Assembly (NCBI GenBank): GCA_001311585.1
Contig: BBBN01000011.1
Location: 1-14,557 of the forward strand
Source of the DNA: Thermus sp. JCM 17653
GTDB lineage: Bacteria; Deinococcota; Deinococci; Deinococcales; Thermaceae
Direction of reading: 5' to 3'
DNA length: 14,557 nt
Shown here: positions 8,734 to 14,557 of the stretch, in pieces
Position numbering within the stretch: the first letter of the stretch is position 1
How the letters are laid out: every line of letters starts with the position of its first letter
Notes under the pieces: model-generated
The model's database searches: none
The model's input: the letters and a program-made list of their open reading frames with translations, nothing else
What the model was told of the DNA's origin: nothing
Made by a program: the position numbers and the translations under genes

Positions 8734-8834
8734 CGCCTTCCCTCGGGAAGGCGGGCGCTTTGCGCGCGCGTCCACACGAAAAGGCGGGGGAGAACCCTCA
8801 CTCCCCGCTTCCGTGGGAACGAGCCCCGAAGGGC
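8734..8834 (-). promoter_or_regulatory. Structured 5' leader of rpsA mRNA
   Basis: From a start site expected near 8838 the leader runs about 125 bases. In RNA order it can form GCCC-UUCG-GGGC (8834-8823), a cUUCGg tetraloop hairpin close to the 5' end. Next is a stem of GCGGGGAG with CTCCCCCGC (8808-8784, one bulged base) followed by CTTTT, which resembles a terminator. A small GCGC-AAA-GCGC hairpin (8765-8755) comes next. Last is CGCCTTCC-CGAG-GGAAGGCG (8753-8734), only 3 bases from the AAGGAGG ribosome-binding site. S1 is known to repress its own synthesis in E. coli through leader structure; that this leader works the same way is inference. Confidence 0.5.
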
Positions 8835-8844
8835 ATACCCCTCC

Positions 8845-8873
8845 TTTATACCACGGGATGGACTTCCTGCCAA
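8845..8873 (-). promoter_or_regulatory. Promoter of rpsA
   Basis: On the minus strand TTGGCA (8873-8868) and TATAAA (8850-8845) are separated by exactly 17 bases, a good match to the housekeeping sigma consensus. It is the clearest promoter in the window and points at the S1 gene, giving a leader of about 125 bases. Confidence 0.75.
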
Positions 8874-8900
8874 GGGGCACCGGGCCCTCGGGAGCCAGGG

Positions 8901-8906
8901 CATAAT
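8901..8906 (+). promoter_or_regulatory. Candidate -10 hexamer CATAAT, leaderless promoter of the M20 operon
   Basis: CATAAT ends 6 bases before the ATG at 8913, so transcription would begin at or next to the start codon. No Shine-Dalgarno lies in the GGGGCC between them. I see no good -35 hexamer. It lies about 30 bases from the oppositely directed S1 promoter. Confidence 0.5.
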
Positions 8907-8912
8907 GGGGCC

Positions 8913-10025
8913 ATGGAAACCCTGGAATGGATGAAGGCAAAGCTTCCCGAGTTCCTCAAGGACCTCGAGGCCTTCGTGCGCCGGGAGTCCCCTTCGGGGG
9001 ACCTTTCCGGCCTCCAGGAGGCCGCGGCCTTCCTGGAAGAGGCCTTCGGGCCCCTGGCAGGCCGGCTTTCCCGCAAGGACACCCCCAAGGGCCCCATCCT
9101 CCTCCTGAGGCGCGAAGGGGAAGGGGCTCCCGTGCTCGTCCTCTGCCACTACGACACCGTCCACCCCAAGGGGAGCTTCCCCGAGGCCTTCCGCCTGGAG
9201 AGGGAGAAGGCCATGGGCCCCGGGGTCTACGACATGAAAGGGGGGATCGTGGCCCTCCTCTACGCCCTGCGCCACGCCGAGGCCACGGGGAGGAGGCTTC
9301 CCGCCCTCGAGGTCCTCTTTACCCCCGACGAGGAGGTGGGCTCCCCGGAAAGCCGCCCCCTCATCGAGCCGCCGCCCGTAAGGCCCGGGCCGCCTTGGTC
9401 CTCGAGCCCCCCACAGGGGAGGGGGACTTGAAGGTGGCCCGGAAAGGGGTGGGCCTCTACCGCCTAAAGGCCCTGGGCAAAGCCGCCCACCAGGGAGTGG
9501 AGCCGGAAAAGGGAGTCAACGCCATCTTGGAGCTGGCCCACCAGATCCTGAAGGTGGCGGCCCTGGAGGACCGGGAAAAGGGCACCACCCTGGGCCCCAA
9601 CCGCATCCGGGGGGGCACGGTCTCCAACGTGGTGGCCGAGGAGGCCGAGGTGGAGATAGACCTCCGGGTATGGACCTGGAGGAGGCCAGGCGGGTGGAGG
9701 AAGGCTTAAGGCCCTCACCCCCGTCCTCCCCGGAGCCCGGCTTGCCCTCACCGGCGGCCTCAACCGCCCCCCCATGGAGCCTACTCCAGAAAGCCTGGCG
9801 CTCTTCCAAAAGGCCCAGGCCATCGGGGAAAAGCTGGGGCTGGACCTGCGCCCGGGCAAGGTGGGCGGGGGGTCGGACGGGAACTTCACCGCCGCCTTAG
9901 GGGTGCCCACCCTGGACGGCCTGGGGCTTCTGGGCGGGGACGCCCACCAGAAGACGGAGTACGTGGTGGTGCCGGAGATCCCTCGCCGCGCCGCCCTCCT
10001 CGCCGAGCTTCTCGCCGCCCTATGA
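8913..10025 (+). CDS. M20-family metallopeptidase, carboxypeptidase G2-like (frame broken three times)
   Basis: Restored product is 371 residues. Predicted dinuclear zinc ligands, by analogy with carboxypeptidase G2, are His79 and the bridging Asp107 (in LCHYDTVHP and VYDMKGG), Glu141, Glu165 (LEPPTGEGDL) and the His of GDAHQKTEYV near the C-terminus. Glu140 in FTPDEEVGSPES is the likely general base. A dimerisation domain with AAHQGVEPEKGVNAI lies in the middle. It should cleave a C-terminal residue or acyl group from a small peptide or N-acyl amino acid; the substrate is uncertain. Frame breaks near 9368 (GAGCC for GAGGCC), 9669 (one base before ATGGACCTGGAG) and 9708 (an A missing from TTAAAGG). 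Its CTATGA end overlaps the next start codon. Confidence 0.87.
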
Positions 10026-10496
10026 GCCTTTCCCCCTCGCCAAGCGGGTCCAAAGCGCCCTCGAGACCCGGGGCTTTGGCCACCTAAAGGTGGTGGAGCT
10101 TCCCGCCTCCACCCGCACCGCCAAGGAGGCCGCCCAGGCCGTGGGGGCGGAGGTGGGGCAGATCGTGAAGAGCCTGGTCTTCGTGGGGGAAAAGGGGGCC
10201 TACCTCTTCCTGGTGAGCGGGAAGAACCGGCTGGACCCCAAAAAGGCCATGCGCCTGGCGGGCGGCCCCCTGCGCCAGGCCACGCCGGAGGAGGTGCGGG
10301 AGCTCACCGGCTTCGCCATCGGGGGCGTTCCCCCCGTAGGCACAGCACGCCTTTACCCGCCTACCTGGACCAAGACCTCCTGGGCTACCCCGAGGTCTGG
10401 GCGGCCGGGGGCACCCCCAGAGCCCTTTTCCGGGCCACCCCCGAGGAGCTCCTCGCCCTTACCGGGGCCCAGGTGGCGGACCTCAAGGAGGTTTAG
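10022..10496 (+). CDS. YbaK/ProX-type aminoacyl-tRNA deacylase (frame broken twice)
   Basis: Restored product is 158 residues, a single YbaK/aminoacyl-tRNA editing domain (PF04073). Typical segments are ELPASTRTAKEAAQAVGAEV (27-46), GQIVKSLVFV with the conserved Lys50, LVSGKNRLD, GFAIGGVPPVGHSTPLP (98-113, the GxxGGVPPxGH core) and an AGGTPRALFR end. Such proteins hydrolyse mischarged tRNA in trans, often Cys- or Ala-tRNA(Pro); which one here cannot be told. The ATG overlaps the M20 stop as ATGA, suggesting translational coupling. Frame breaks near 10027 (a C missing, restoring MSPFPLAKRVQSALE) and 10341 (GGCAC for GGCCAC). Confidence 0.85.
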
Positions 10497-10498
10497 CC

Positions 10499-10774
10499 AT
10501 GTTCTTTCGCAAAGACCCCCACGTGAAGCCGGAAGGCCCCCTGGCCTTCCGGGTGCGGGTGCGCACGAAAGGCGGCGAGGTGGTGGAGCTCAGGCTCTCC
10601 AAGAGCATGGAGATCTCCCCCACGGAAGAAGGCTACTACGTGCGCAAGGAGATCGTGGCCCCAAGGAGCCTGGACCGGGCGGTCTTGGAGATCTGGTTTG
10701 ACCGCCGCTACCGCCCCGTGCGCAAGGCGGTGGAGGGAGGGGAGCTGGTACCCATCCGGGAGTGGATCGGGTAA
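10499..10774 (+). CDS. Uncharacterised 91-residue protein
   Basis: An intact 91-codon frame beginning 2 bases after the deacylase stop. AAGGAGG lies 7 bases before the ATG, an ideal ribosome-binding site placed within the end of the previous gene. The protein is charged and strand-rich (FRVRVRTKGGEVVELRLS, VLEIWFDRRYRPVRKAV), has no signal peptide, membrane helix or cysteine, and is probably a small cytosolic beta protein. I do not recognise the family. Codon use matches its neighbours, which supports it as a real gene. Confidence 0.75.
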   Translation: MFFRKDPHVKPEGPLAFRVRVRTKGGEVVELRLSKSMEISPTEEGYYVRKEIVAPRSLDRAVLEIWFDRRYRPVRKAVEGGELVPIREWIG

Positions 10775-10783
10775 AGTAAGGGC

Positions 10784-11066
10784 ATGGAAAAAGTCCTGCT
10801 CTTCTTGGGCTTAGCCTTATGGTCTACAACGTCCTCTACGGCCTGAGGCTCAAGCGGGCCATCCCGGGCGGGGTGATGGGGGAGCGGACGGCCCAGATGC
10901 TCTTCCTCATAGCTTTTTCGCCGTGGCCTACCTGGGGGTCATCCTCCTCACCTGGAGCGAGCCCTCTAGCCTTCTCTTGCTTCTCCTTTCCCTCATCCTC
11001 CTCCTGGGGGCGGTCTTCGTCTACCTGGTCCTCCGCCTGGTGGACGCCATCGTGGCCTCCCTGTAG
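10784..11066 (+). CDS. Small three-helix membrane protein of unknown function (frame broken twice)
   Basis: Restored product is 94 residues: MEKVLLFLGLALMVYNVLYGLRL-type first helix, a short loop with KRAIPGGVMGERTAQ, a second helix around LFLIAFFAVAYLGVILL and a long Leu-rich third helix ending LVLRLVDAIVASL. The frame is lost near 10818 (one base before ATGGTCTAC) and near 10914, where a T5 run should be T6. AAGGGC precedes the ATG 9 bases after the previous stop. No family recognised. The gene lies in the run of same-strand genes behind the M20 peptidase. Confidence 0.65.
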
Positions 11067-11068
11067 CC

Positions 11069-11463
11069 ATGGTCTTCCGCCGCAACCCCACCCCCCCGAA
11101 GAGGCTGGAAGCCCACCCCCGAGGAGTGGCGGGTCTACACCCTGTGCGACGGCCGGCGCACGGAGGAGGAGGTGGTGCGGGAAAGCGGCCTGGGGGAAGA
11201 GGCCTACCGGGCCCTGGCGAGCCTCCTGAAGCGGGGCCTGATCCTCCCGGTGGAGGGCCCCAAGGAGCTTTGCGCCAAGCTGGTGGATCTCCTCAAGAGC
11301 AGGCTTGGCCCCCGGGCGGAGCCTTTATCGCACGGCTTCAAGGGTGCGAAACCCGGGAAAGCTTGGAGGAAGAGGCCCTGAGGGTAGCCTGAAGGTGAAG
11401 CTCACCCTGGACAAAAGGGCCGGAGAGGAGCTGGAAAGGGCGGTCAAGGCCCTCTTTCGCTGA
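11069..11463 (+). CDS. Uncharacterised protein with a probable winged-helix-like N-terminus (frame broken)
   Basis: Restored product is about 131 residues. The N-terminal half (KPTPEEWRVYTLCDGRRTEE, then EVVRESGLGEEAYRALASLLKRGLI) has the pattern of a winged helix that scores a 'dG-x-T' turn followed by two helices, as seen in several response or signalling proteins. The C-terminal half is helical and charged (KLVDLLKSRLGPRAEAFIARLQ, LEEEALRVALKVKLTLDKRAGEELERAVKALF). Function unknown. Frame breaks: a C7 run at 11091-11097, needing one base less or two more; near 11320 (GAGCC for GAGGCC); and near 11388 (GCCTG for GCCCTG). The ATG is 2 bases after the previous stop, so it is probably the last gene of the operon. 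Confidence 0.62.
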
Positions 11464-11512
11464 TGTCCCGCTTCTTTCCCCAAGGGGCCTTTCAAGCGTG
11501 AATCCTTCGCCA

Positions 11513-11546
11513 AAGCCGGGGCGCAAGGGTCCTGCGGGCTTTTTTT
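11513..11546 (+). terminator. Probable terminator of the M20 operon
   Basis: AAGCC (11513-11517) pairs with GGCTT (11537-11541) and CGCA (11522-11525) with TGCG (11533-11536), with a four-G bulge on the left side, followed by a T7 run ending at 11546. It lies about 50 bases past the last stop. The bulge might be altered by the indel errors seen elsewhere. Confidence 0.6.
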
Positions 11547-11547
11547 A

Positions 11548-11587
11548 CCGGGCCCCCCATGCTGGTTTAGGCCAGCATGGGGTGGTA
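11548..11587. repeat. Stop-codon-abutting palindromic repeat, copy 2 (probable terminator)
   Basis: On the minus strand the tupC TAA is followed directly by TACCACCCCATGCTGGC, identical over 17 bases to copy 1. The arms are CCCCATGCTGG (11555-11565) and CCAGCATGGGG (11572-11582). The loop differs from copy 1, but the GGGGG-CCC run after the second arm is kept. The flanks outside the repeat are unrelated, so this is a dispersed element and not a duplicated region. Confidence 0.8.
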
Positions 11588-12265
11588 TTAAAAGAGCCTG
11601 CCTTCCAGAAAGGCCCGGCTCCTCGGGTCTTGGGGCCTCTGGAAGAAGCTCTGGGCCTCCGTAAGCTCCACCACCTGCCCCTGGAGGAGGAAGAGCACCC
11701 GCGCCGCCAGGCGCCGGGCCTGGAAGAGGTCGTGGGTGGCCAGGACCACCCCCCGGCCCTCCTGGGCGGCCTCCCGCAAGAGGACCTCCACCTGGGCAGC
11801 ATTGGCGGGGTCCAGGCTGGCGGTGGGCTCGTCCAGAAGGAGGACCTCGGGGTCCACCAGAAGGGTTCGGGCCAGGGCCAGCCGCACCGCCTCGCCTCCG
11901 GAGAGGGTGTGGGCGGCCTGGCGGGCCTTGGTTCCCAGGCCCACCCGCTCTAGCAGGGCCTGGGCCCGCCGGTGGGCTTCCCCCCTGGGCACACCGTGGA
12001 GGCGGAGGCCAAAGGCGGCGTTTTCCAAAACGCTTCGCCGCAGGAGGAGGGGGGTCTGGGGCAGGTAGACCCGGAAGCCCCCCTCCACCCGGCCTTCCTC
12101 AGGGGGAAGAAGGCCCGAAAGCAAGCGGAGGAGGGTGGTTTTGCCGCTTCCCGAGGGGCCCAGCACGGCCAGGATCTCCCCGGGGTAGACCTCGAGGCCC
12201 CCCACCTCCAGGGAAAACCCGCCCTGGCGGTAGGAAAGCCCCTTCACCCAAAGAACCGGCTTCAC
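11588..12265 (-). CDS. tupC: Tungstate ABC transporter ATP-binding protein
   Basis: Intact 225-residue ATPase. Walker A is GPSGSGKTT (36-44), the Q-loop is YLPQTP (68-72), the signature is LSGGE (121-125), Walker B is LLLDEPTASLD (142-152) and the switch His is in ATHD (His178). It drives uptake through the adjacent permease. The GTG start at 12265 overlaps the permease stop as GTGA; no separate ribosome-binding site is needed if the two are coupled. Tungstate is inferred from the binding protein in the same operon; molybdate cannot be excluded. No frame break. Confidence 0.88.
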   Translation of the reverse strand: MKPVLWVKGLSYRQGGFSLEVGGLEVYPGEILAVLGPSGSGKTTLLRLLSGLLPPEEGRVEGGFRVYLPQTPLLLRRSVLENAAFGLRLHGVPRGEAHRRAQALLERVGLGTKARQAAHTLSGGEAVRLALARTLLVDPEVLLLDEPTASLDPANAAQVEVLLREAAQEGRGVVLATHDLFQARRLAARVLFLLQGQVVELTEAQSFFQRPQDPRSRAFLEGRLF

Positions 12266-12897
12266 TCCCGCTCCAAGAGGACCAGTAGGGCGGTGACCAC
12301 CAAGGCCACCCCGAGGAGAACCATGCCCAAGGCCAGGGCCGCTTCCAGCTCCCCCTTGCGGGTTTCCACCACGATGGCGGTGGTGAGCACCCGGGTGTGG
12401 TGGCGGATGTCCCCTCCCACCAAGGTGGCCGCCCCCACCTCGCTGATGGCCCCGCCAAAGCCCGCGGCGAGGGCCGCCGCCAGGGTGCGGCGGCTTTCCC
12501 CAAAGAGCGTGGGAAGGACCTGGGCCTCCCTGCCCCCCAGGCTCCGCACCAACAGCCTCACCTCCTCCACCCTGGCCCTGGCCCCAGAGAGGACGAAGGC
12601 GGCGATGAGGGGAAAGGCCAGGATGGCTTCCGCCAGCACCATGGCGTAGGGGGTGTAGAGGAGCCCCCAAAACCCCAAGGGCCCCGACCGGGAAAGGAGC
12701 AGGTAGAGGAAAAGGCCCACCACCACCGAGGGCAGGGCCATCCCCGCATAGAGGAGGACCCGGCCCCAAAGGCCTCCCCCTCCCTTCAGGGCCAGCCAAA
12801 GCCCCAGGGGCACGGCGGGAAGGGCCGCAAGGAGGGTGGCCGCACCCGCCACCCAGAGGCTTCGCAGGGTGATCTCCCAGAGCTCAGCGGCCTCCAC
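12262..12897 (-). CDS. tupB: Tungstate ABC transporter permease
   Basis: Intact 211-residue protein with about five or six membrane helices (for example AGAATLLAALPAVPLGLWLA, VLLYAGMALPSVVVGLFLYLL and MVLLGVALVVTALLVLLE). The loop GFGGAISEVGAATLVGGDI is the EAA-type motif that contacts the ATPase, and it is close to the TupB version of this loop. The GTG start at 12897 overlaps the end of tupA by 14 bases. The short length is typical for TupB. Confidence 0.86.
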   Translation of the reverse strand: MEAAELWEITLRSLWVAGAATLLAALPAVPLGLWLALKGGGGLWGRVLLYAGMALPSVVVGLFLYLLLSRSGPLGFWGLLYTPYAMVLAEAILAFPLIAAFVLSGARARVEEVRLLVRSLGGREAQVLPTLFGESRRTLAAALAAGFGGAISEVGAATLVGGDIRHHTRVLTTAIVVETRKGELEAALALGMVLLGVALVVTALLVLLERE

Positions 12898-13681
12898 CCA
12901 CCGGGAGGATACACCGTCCCCGAAGGGGGCGGAAGAGGGAAACCCCCTCCACCCGCAGGGAGGCTACCCGGGCCGCGGCCTCTTCCGAGGCCAGGAACCC
13001 GAGAAGCCTTCGGGCTTCCTCCAGCTTGGGCGACCGGGAAACCGGGTAGTAACTGTACTGGTTGAGGAGCAAGGGGTCCTCCCTCTGGTACAGGGCCTCG
13101 AGGCCGCCCTTTCTCCCCACCGCCAGGTAGGTGGCGAGGTCAGAGAGGGTGTAGGCCCCCTTTTCCGACGCCAGGACCAGGGTCTGCCCCATCCCCGCCC
13201 CCGATTCCAGGTACCAGGGGGGGGCAGGCTCCACCCCAGCCTGCTTCCAAAGGGAAAGCTCCTTGAGGTGGGTCCCGGAACGGTCCCCCCGGGAAACAAA
13301 GAGCGCCTTGGCTAGGGCGATGCGCCGGAAGGCCTCGAGGACGCCCTTGGTCTCCCGCACCCGGGCCGGGTCGGCGGGAGGCCCCACCAGGAGGAAGGTG
13401 TTGGCCGCCAGGCAGAACCCCTCCGCCAGATACCCCCGCCTAAGGGCCTCTCCTTCCAGCTCGGGGGCGTGGACCAGCACCGCGTCCACATCGCCCCTTT
13501 CCGCAAGCCTTAGGGCCTGGCCCGTGCCCACCGCTAAAACCTCCACCCGGACGCCCGTGGCCTTCTGGAAGGGGGGAAGAAGCCGGTCCAGAAGCCCGGA
13601 ATCGTACACGCTGGTGGTGGTGGCCAGCCGCAAGGCCTGGGCCATGAGGAAGAGGGGGAAGACCCACCCCAGAAGGCGCAT
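12884..13681 (-). CDS. tupA: Tungstate-binding protein of an ABC transporter
   Basis: Intact 265-residue protein with a signal peptide (MRLLGWVFPLFLMAQA). TupA hallmarks follow: TTTSVYDSGLLDRLLPPF (21-38), AVGTGQAL (50-57), GDVDAVLVHAPE (63-74), FVSRGDRSGTH and a later LESGAGMGQTL. TTTS and the SRGDRSGTH loop are the usual oxyanion contacts. It delivers tungstate (possibly molybdate) to TupBC, which would feed tungsten or molybdenum enzymes. The last 15 or so residues (RGRCILPVGGGR) look unlike the usual end and overlap tupB, so the true C-terminus may differ if an indel lies there. A candidate leaderless promoter lies just before the ATG. Confidence 0.88.
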   Translation of the reverse strand: MRLLGWVFPLFLMAQALRLATTTSVYDSGLLDRLLPPFQKATGVRVEVLAVGTGQALRLAERGDVDAVLVHAPELEGEALRRGYLAEGFCLAANTFLLVGPPADPARVRETKGVLEAFRRIALAKALFVSRGDRSGTHLKELSLWKQAGVEPAPPWYLESGAGMGQTLVLASEKGAYTLSDLATYLAVGRKGGLEALYQREDPLLLNQYSYYPVSRSPKLEEARRLLGFLASEEAAARVASLRVEGVSLFRPLRGRCILPVGGGR

Positions 13682-13703
13682 GGCCTAAGTTTAGGCTAAA
13701 AGG
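13682..13703. promoter_or_regulatory. 22-bp divergent promoter region with overlapping -10 hexamers
   Basis: On the minus strand TAAACT (13693-13688) lies 6 bases before the tupA ATG. On the plus strand TAGGCT (13692-13697) lies 6 bases before the DUF309 GTG. The two hexamers share two bases and sit in CCTAAGTTTAGG, an inverted repeat. Both fit leaderless transcription with a TANNNT box. No convincing -35 hexamer is seen for either. Confidence 0.5.
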
Positions 13704-13984
13704 GTGGACCCCCTGGAAACCTACCTGGCCCACCTGCGGGAGGGCCGCTACTTTGAGGCCCACGAGGTCTTGGAAGAAGCCTGGCTAAAGGCCCAAGGGG
13801 AAAAGCGGCGCTTCCTCCAGGGGCTCATCCTCCTGGCGGCGGCCCTCCACCAAGGGGCCCAGGGCCGAAAGGGCCTCAGGAACCTGAGGAAGGCCGAGGA
13901 GAGGCTTAGGGACCTCCCCTCCCCCTACCTGGGCCTGGACTGGAAGCCCCTCCTGGCCGAGGCCGGCGTAGACTTGGGGGGTGA
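13704..13984 (+). CDS. DUF309 family protein
   Basis: A 93-residue protein starting at GTG: YLAHLREGRYFEAHEVLEEAW, then RRFLQGLILLAAALHQGAQGRKGLRNL. The YFEAHEVLE-x-x-W, FLQGLI and H-x-x-x-x-x-x-GL-x-x-L segments are the DUF309 signature, a small helical domain with conserved His and Glu that may bind a metal; its biochemical role is unknown. As written, the frame runs on past the expected end. One G missing from the G run at 13976-13981 puts the stop TGA at 13982-13984, overlapping the next start as GTGA. The end is therefore inferred. Confidence 0.75.
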
Positions 13985-14557
13985 GCGCGGAGGTCTTGGT
14001 CTACCGCGGCAAGCTTGTGGAAAACCGGCACCGGGTGTCCTTGGCCGTCCACGGGAGGGAGGGGCTTTTGGCCTACGCCGGCAACCCGGCCTTGGTGGGC
14101 TACCTCCGCTCCTCGGCCAAGCCCTTCCAGGCCTTGGCCCTCTTCCTCACGGGAGCGGTGGAGCGGTTCGGCCTCACGGAAGAGGAGGTGGCCCTGGCCA
14201 CCGCCAGCCACGACGGCACCCCCCGCCACGTGGAGGTGGCCGCCCGCTTCCTGGCCAAGCTCGGCCTTGGTCCGGAGCACCTGGTCTGCGGGGTGCACCC
14301 GCCCTTTTCCCGGGAGGCCCGGAGGGCGCTGGAGGAACAGGGGCTCCGCCCCACCCCTTTGCACCACAACTGTTCGGGCAAGCACGCTGGGATGTTGGCG
14401 GCGGCCCTGGCCCTGGGGGCCACCGAGGGTACGAGCACCCCGACCATCCGGTGCAGGCGCTGAACCGGAAAACCCTCGCCGAGCTTTCCGGGGCCGAACC
14501 CCTCCACGCCACCGACGGCTGCAGCGTCCCCACCTTCGCCCTGCCCCTGGCCCGGGC
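13981..14557 (+). CDS. Type II (PF06089, Rhizobium etli type) L-asparaginase, 3' partial (frame broken once)
   Basis: About 193 residues are visible before the window ends. The sequence matches the Asparaginase_II family, not the E. coli AnsA/AnsB fold. Ser44-x-x-Lys47 in SSAKPFQ and Ser76 in ATASHDG correspond to Ser48, Lys51 and Ser80 of the R. etli enzyme. Cys131 and Lys134 in HHNCSGKHAG, and Cys181 in DGCSVPTFALPLA, correspond to its zinc ligands. It hydrolyses asparagine to aspartate and ammonia. The GTG start overlaps the DUF309 stop. Near 14430 one base is missing (GAGGGTAC), and restoring it gives TEGYEHPDHPVQALNRKTLAEL. There is no signal peptide, so it is cytosolic. Confidence 0.88.

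Noticed and set aside
8761..8770. Alternating TGCGCGCGCG tract as a Z-DNA or replication signal
   Set aside because: It is only ten bases, in a GC-rich leader, and is better explained as part of the small GCGC hairpin.
8713..8940. Longer N-terminal extension of S1 starting near 8940
   Set aside because: The extension crosses the rpsA promoter and leader, has no S1 family similarity, and the ATG at 8712 has a strong ribosome-binding site.
11464..11512. Inverted segments CGCTT / AAGCG and CCCC / GGGG just after the last gene of the M20 operon as a separate regulatory RNA
   Set aside because: Stems are 4-5 bp with large unmatched internal loops, and the stretch is under 50 bases. Chance pairing in GC-rich sequence is enough.
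11736..12649. Plus-strand open frames opposite tupC and tupB
   Set aside because: The minus-strand frames carry intact Walker A, signature, Walker B and EAA motifs; the plus-strand products are Arg/Ala/Pro-rich with no recognisable domain.

Overview
The window looks like a chromosomal segment of a Thermus species. It is very GC-rich, codons end almost always in G or C, starts are often GTG, and the cytochrome bc genes have the FbcCDFB layout and sequence features known from Thermus thermophilus. I cannot confirm the species from the sequence alone. No mobile element, CRISPR array, rRNA or tRNA was seen, and no gene-free stretch exceeds about 200 bases.

Layout, left to right. (1) 2-571: the 3' part of a PaaX-type regulator. 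(2) 581-3008: two tandem paralogous UgpB-like solute-binding proteins with no permease in view. (3) 3053-3826: a TIM-barrel sugar-phosphate isomerase/AP-endonuclease-2-like protein. (4) 3905-7020: a four-gene respiratory operon encoding a membrane-anchored cytochrome c, a small membrane subunit, the Rieske protein and cytochrome b. (5) 7115-8712, minus strand: ribosomal protein S1, with a recognisable promoter and a structured leader. (6) 8913-11463: an apparent operon of an M20 carboxypeptidase-like peptidase, a YbaK/ProX-type aminoacyl-tRNA deacylase, and three small uncharacterised proteins. (7) 11588-13681, minus strand: a TupABC-type tungstate ABC transporter. (8) 13704-14557: a DUF309 protein overlapping a type II (PF06089) L-asparaginase that runs off the window.

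Genes (4) and (5) converge, as do (6) and (7). Each convergence point holds the same hairpin-forming repeat, placed immediately after a stop codon (cytochrome b and tupC). Divergent pairs S1/M20 and tupA/DUF309 share short promoter regions. Several starts have a -10-like hexamer 6-7 bases upstream, suggesting leaderless transcription.

The reading frame of most genes is broken by single-base indels, about 29 in 14.5 kb, nearly all losses of one base from a short homopolymer. They also hit S1 and cytochrome b, and restoring one base rebuilds a normal protein each time. I read these as sequence errors, not pseudogenes. Coordinates give the full restored genes. I found no convincing new multi-gene system. 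The most interesting signals are the stop-codon-abutting repeat, the S1 leader and the cytosolic extension of the cytochrome c subunit.
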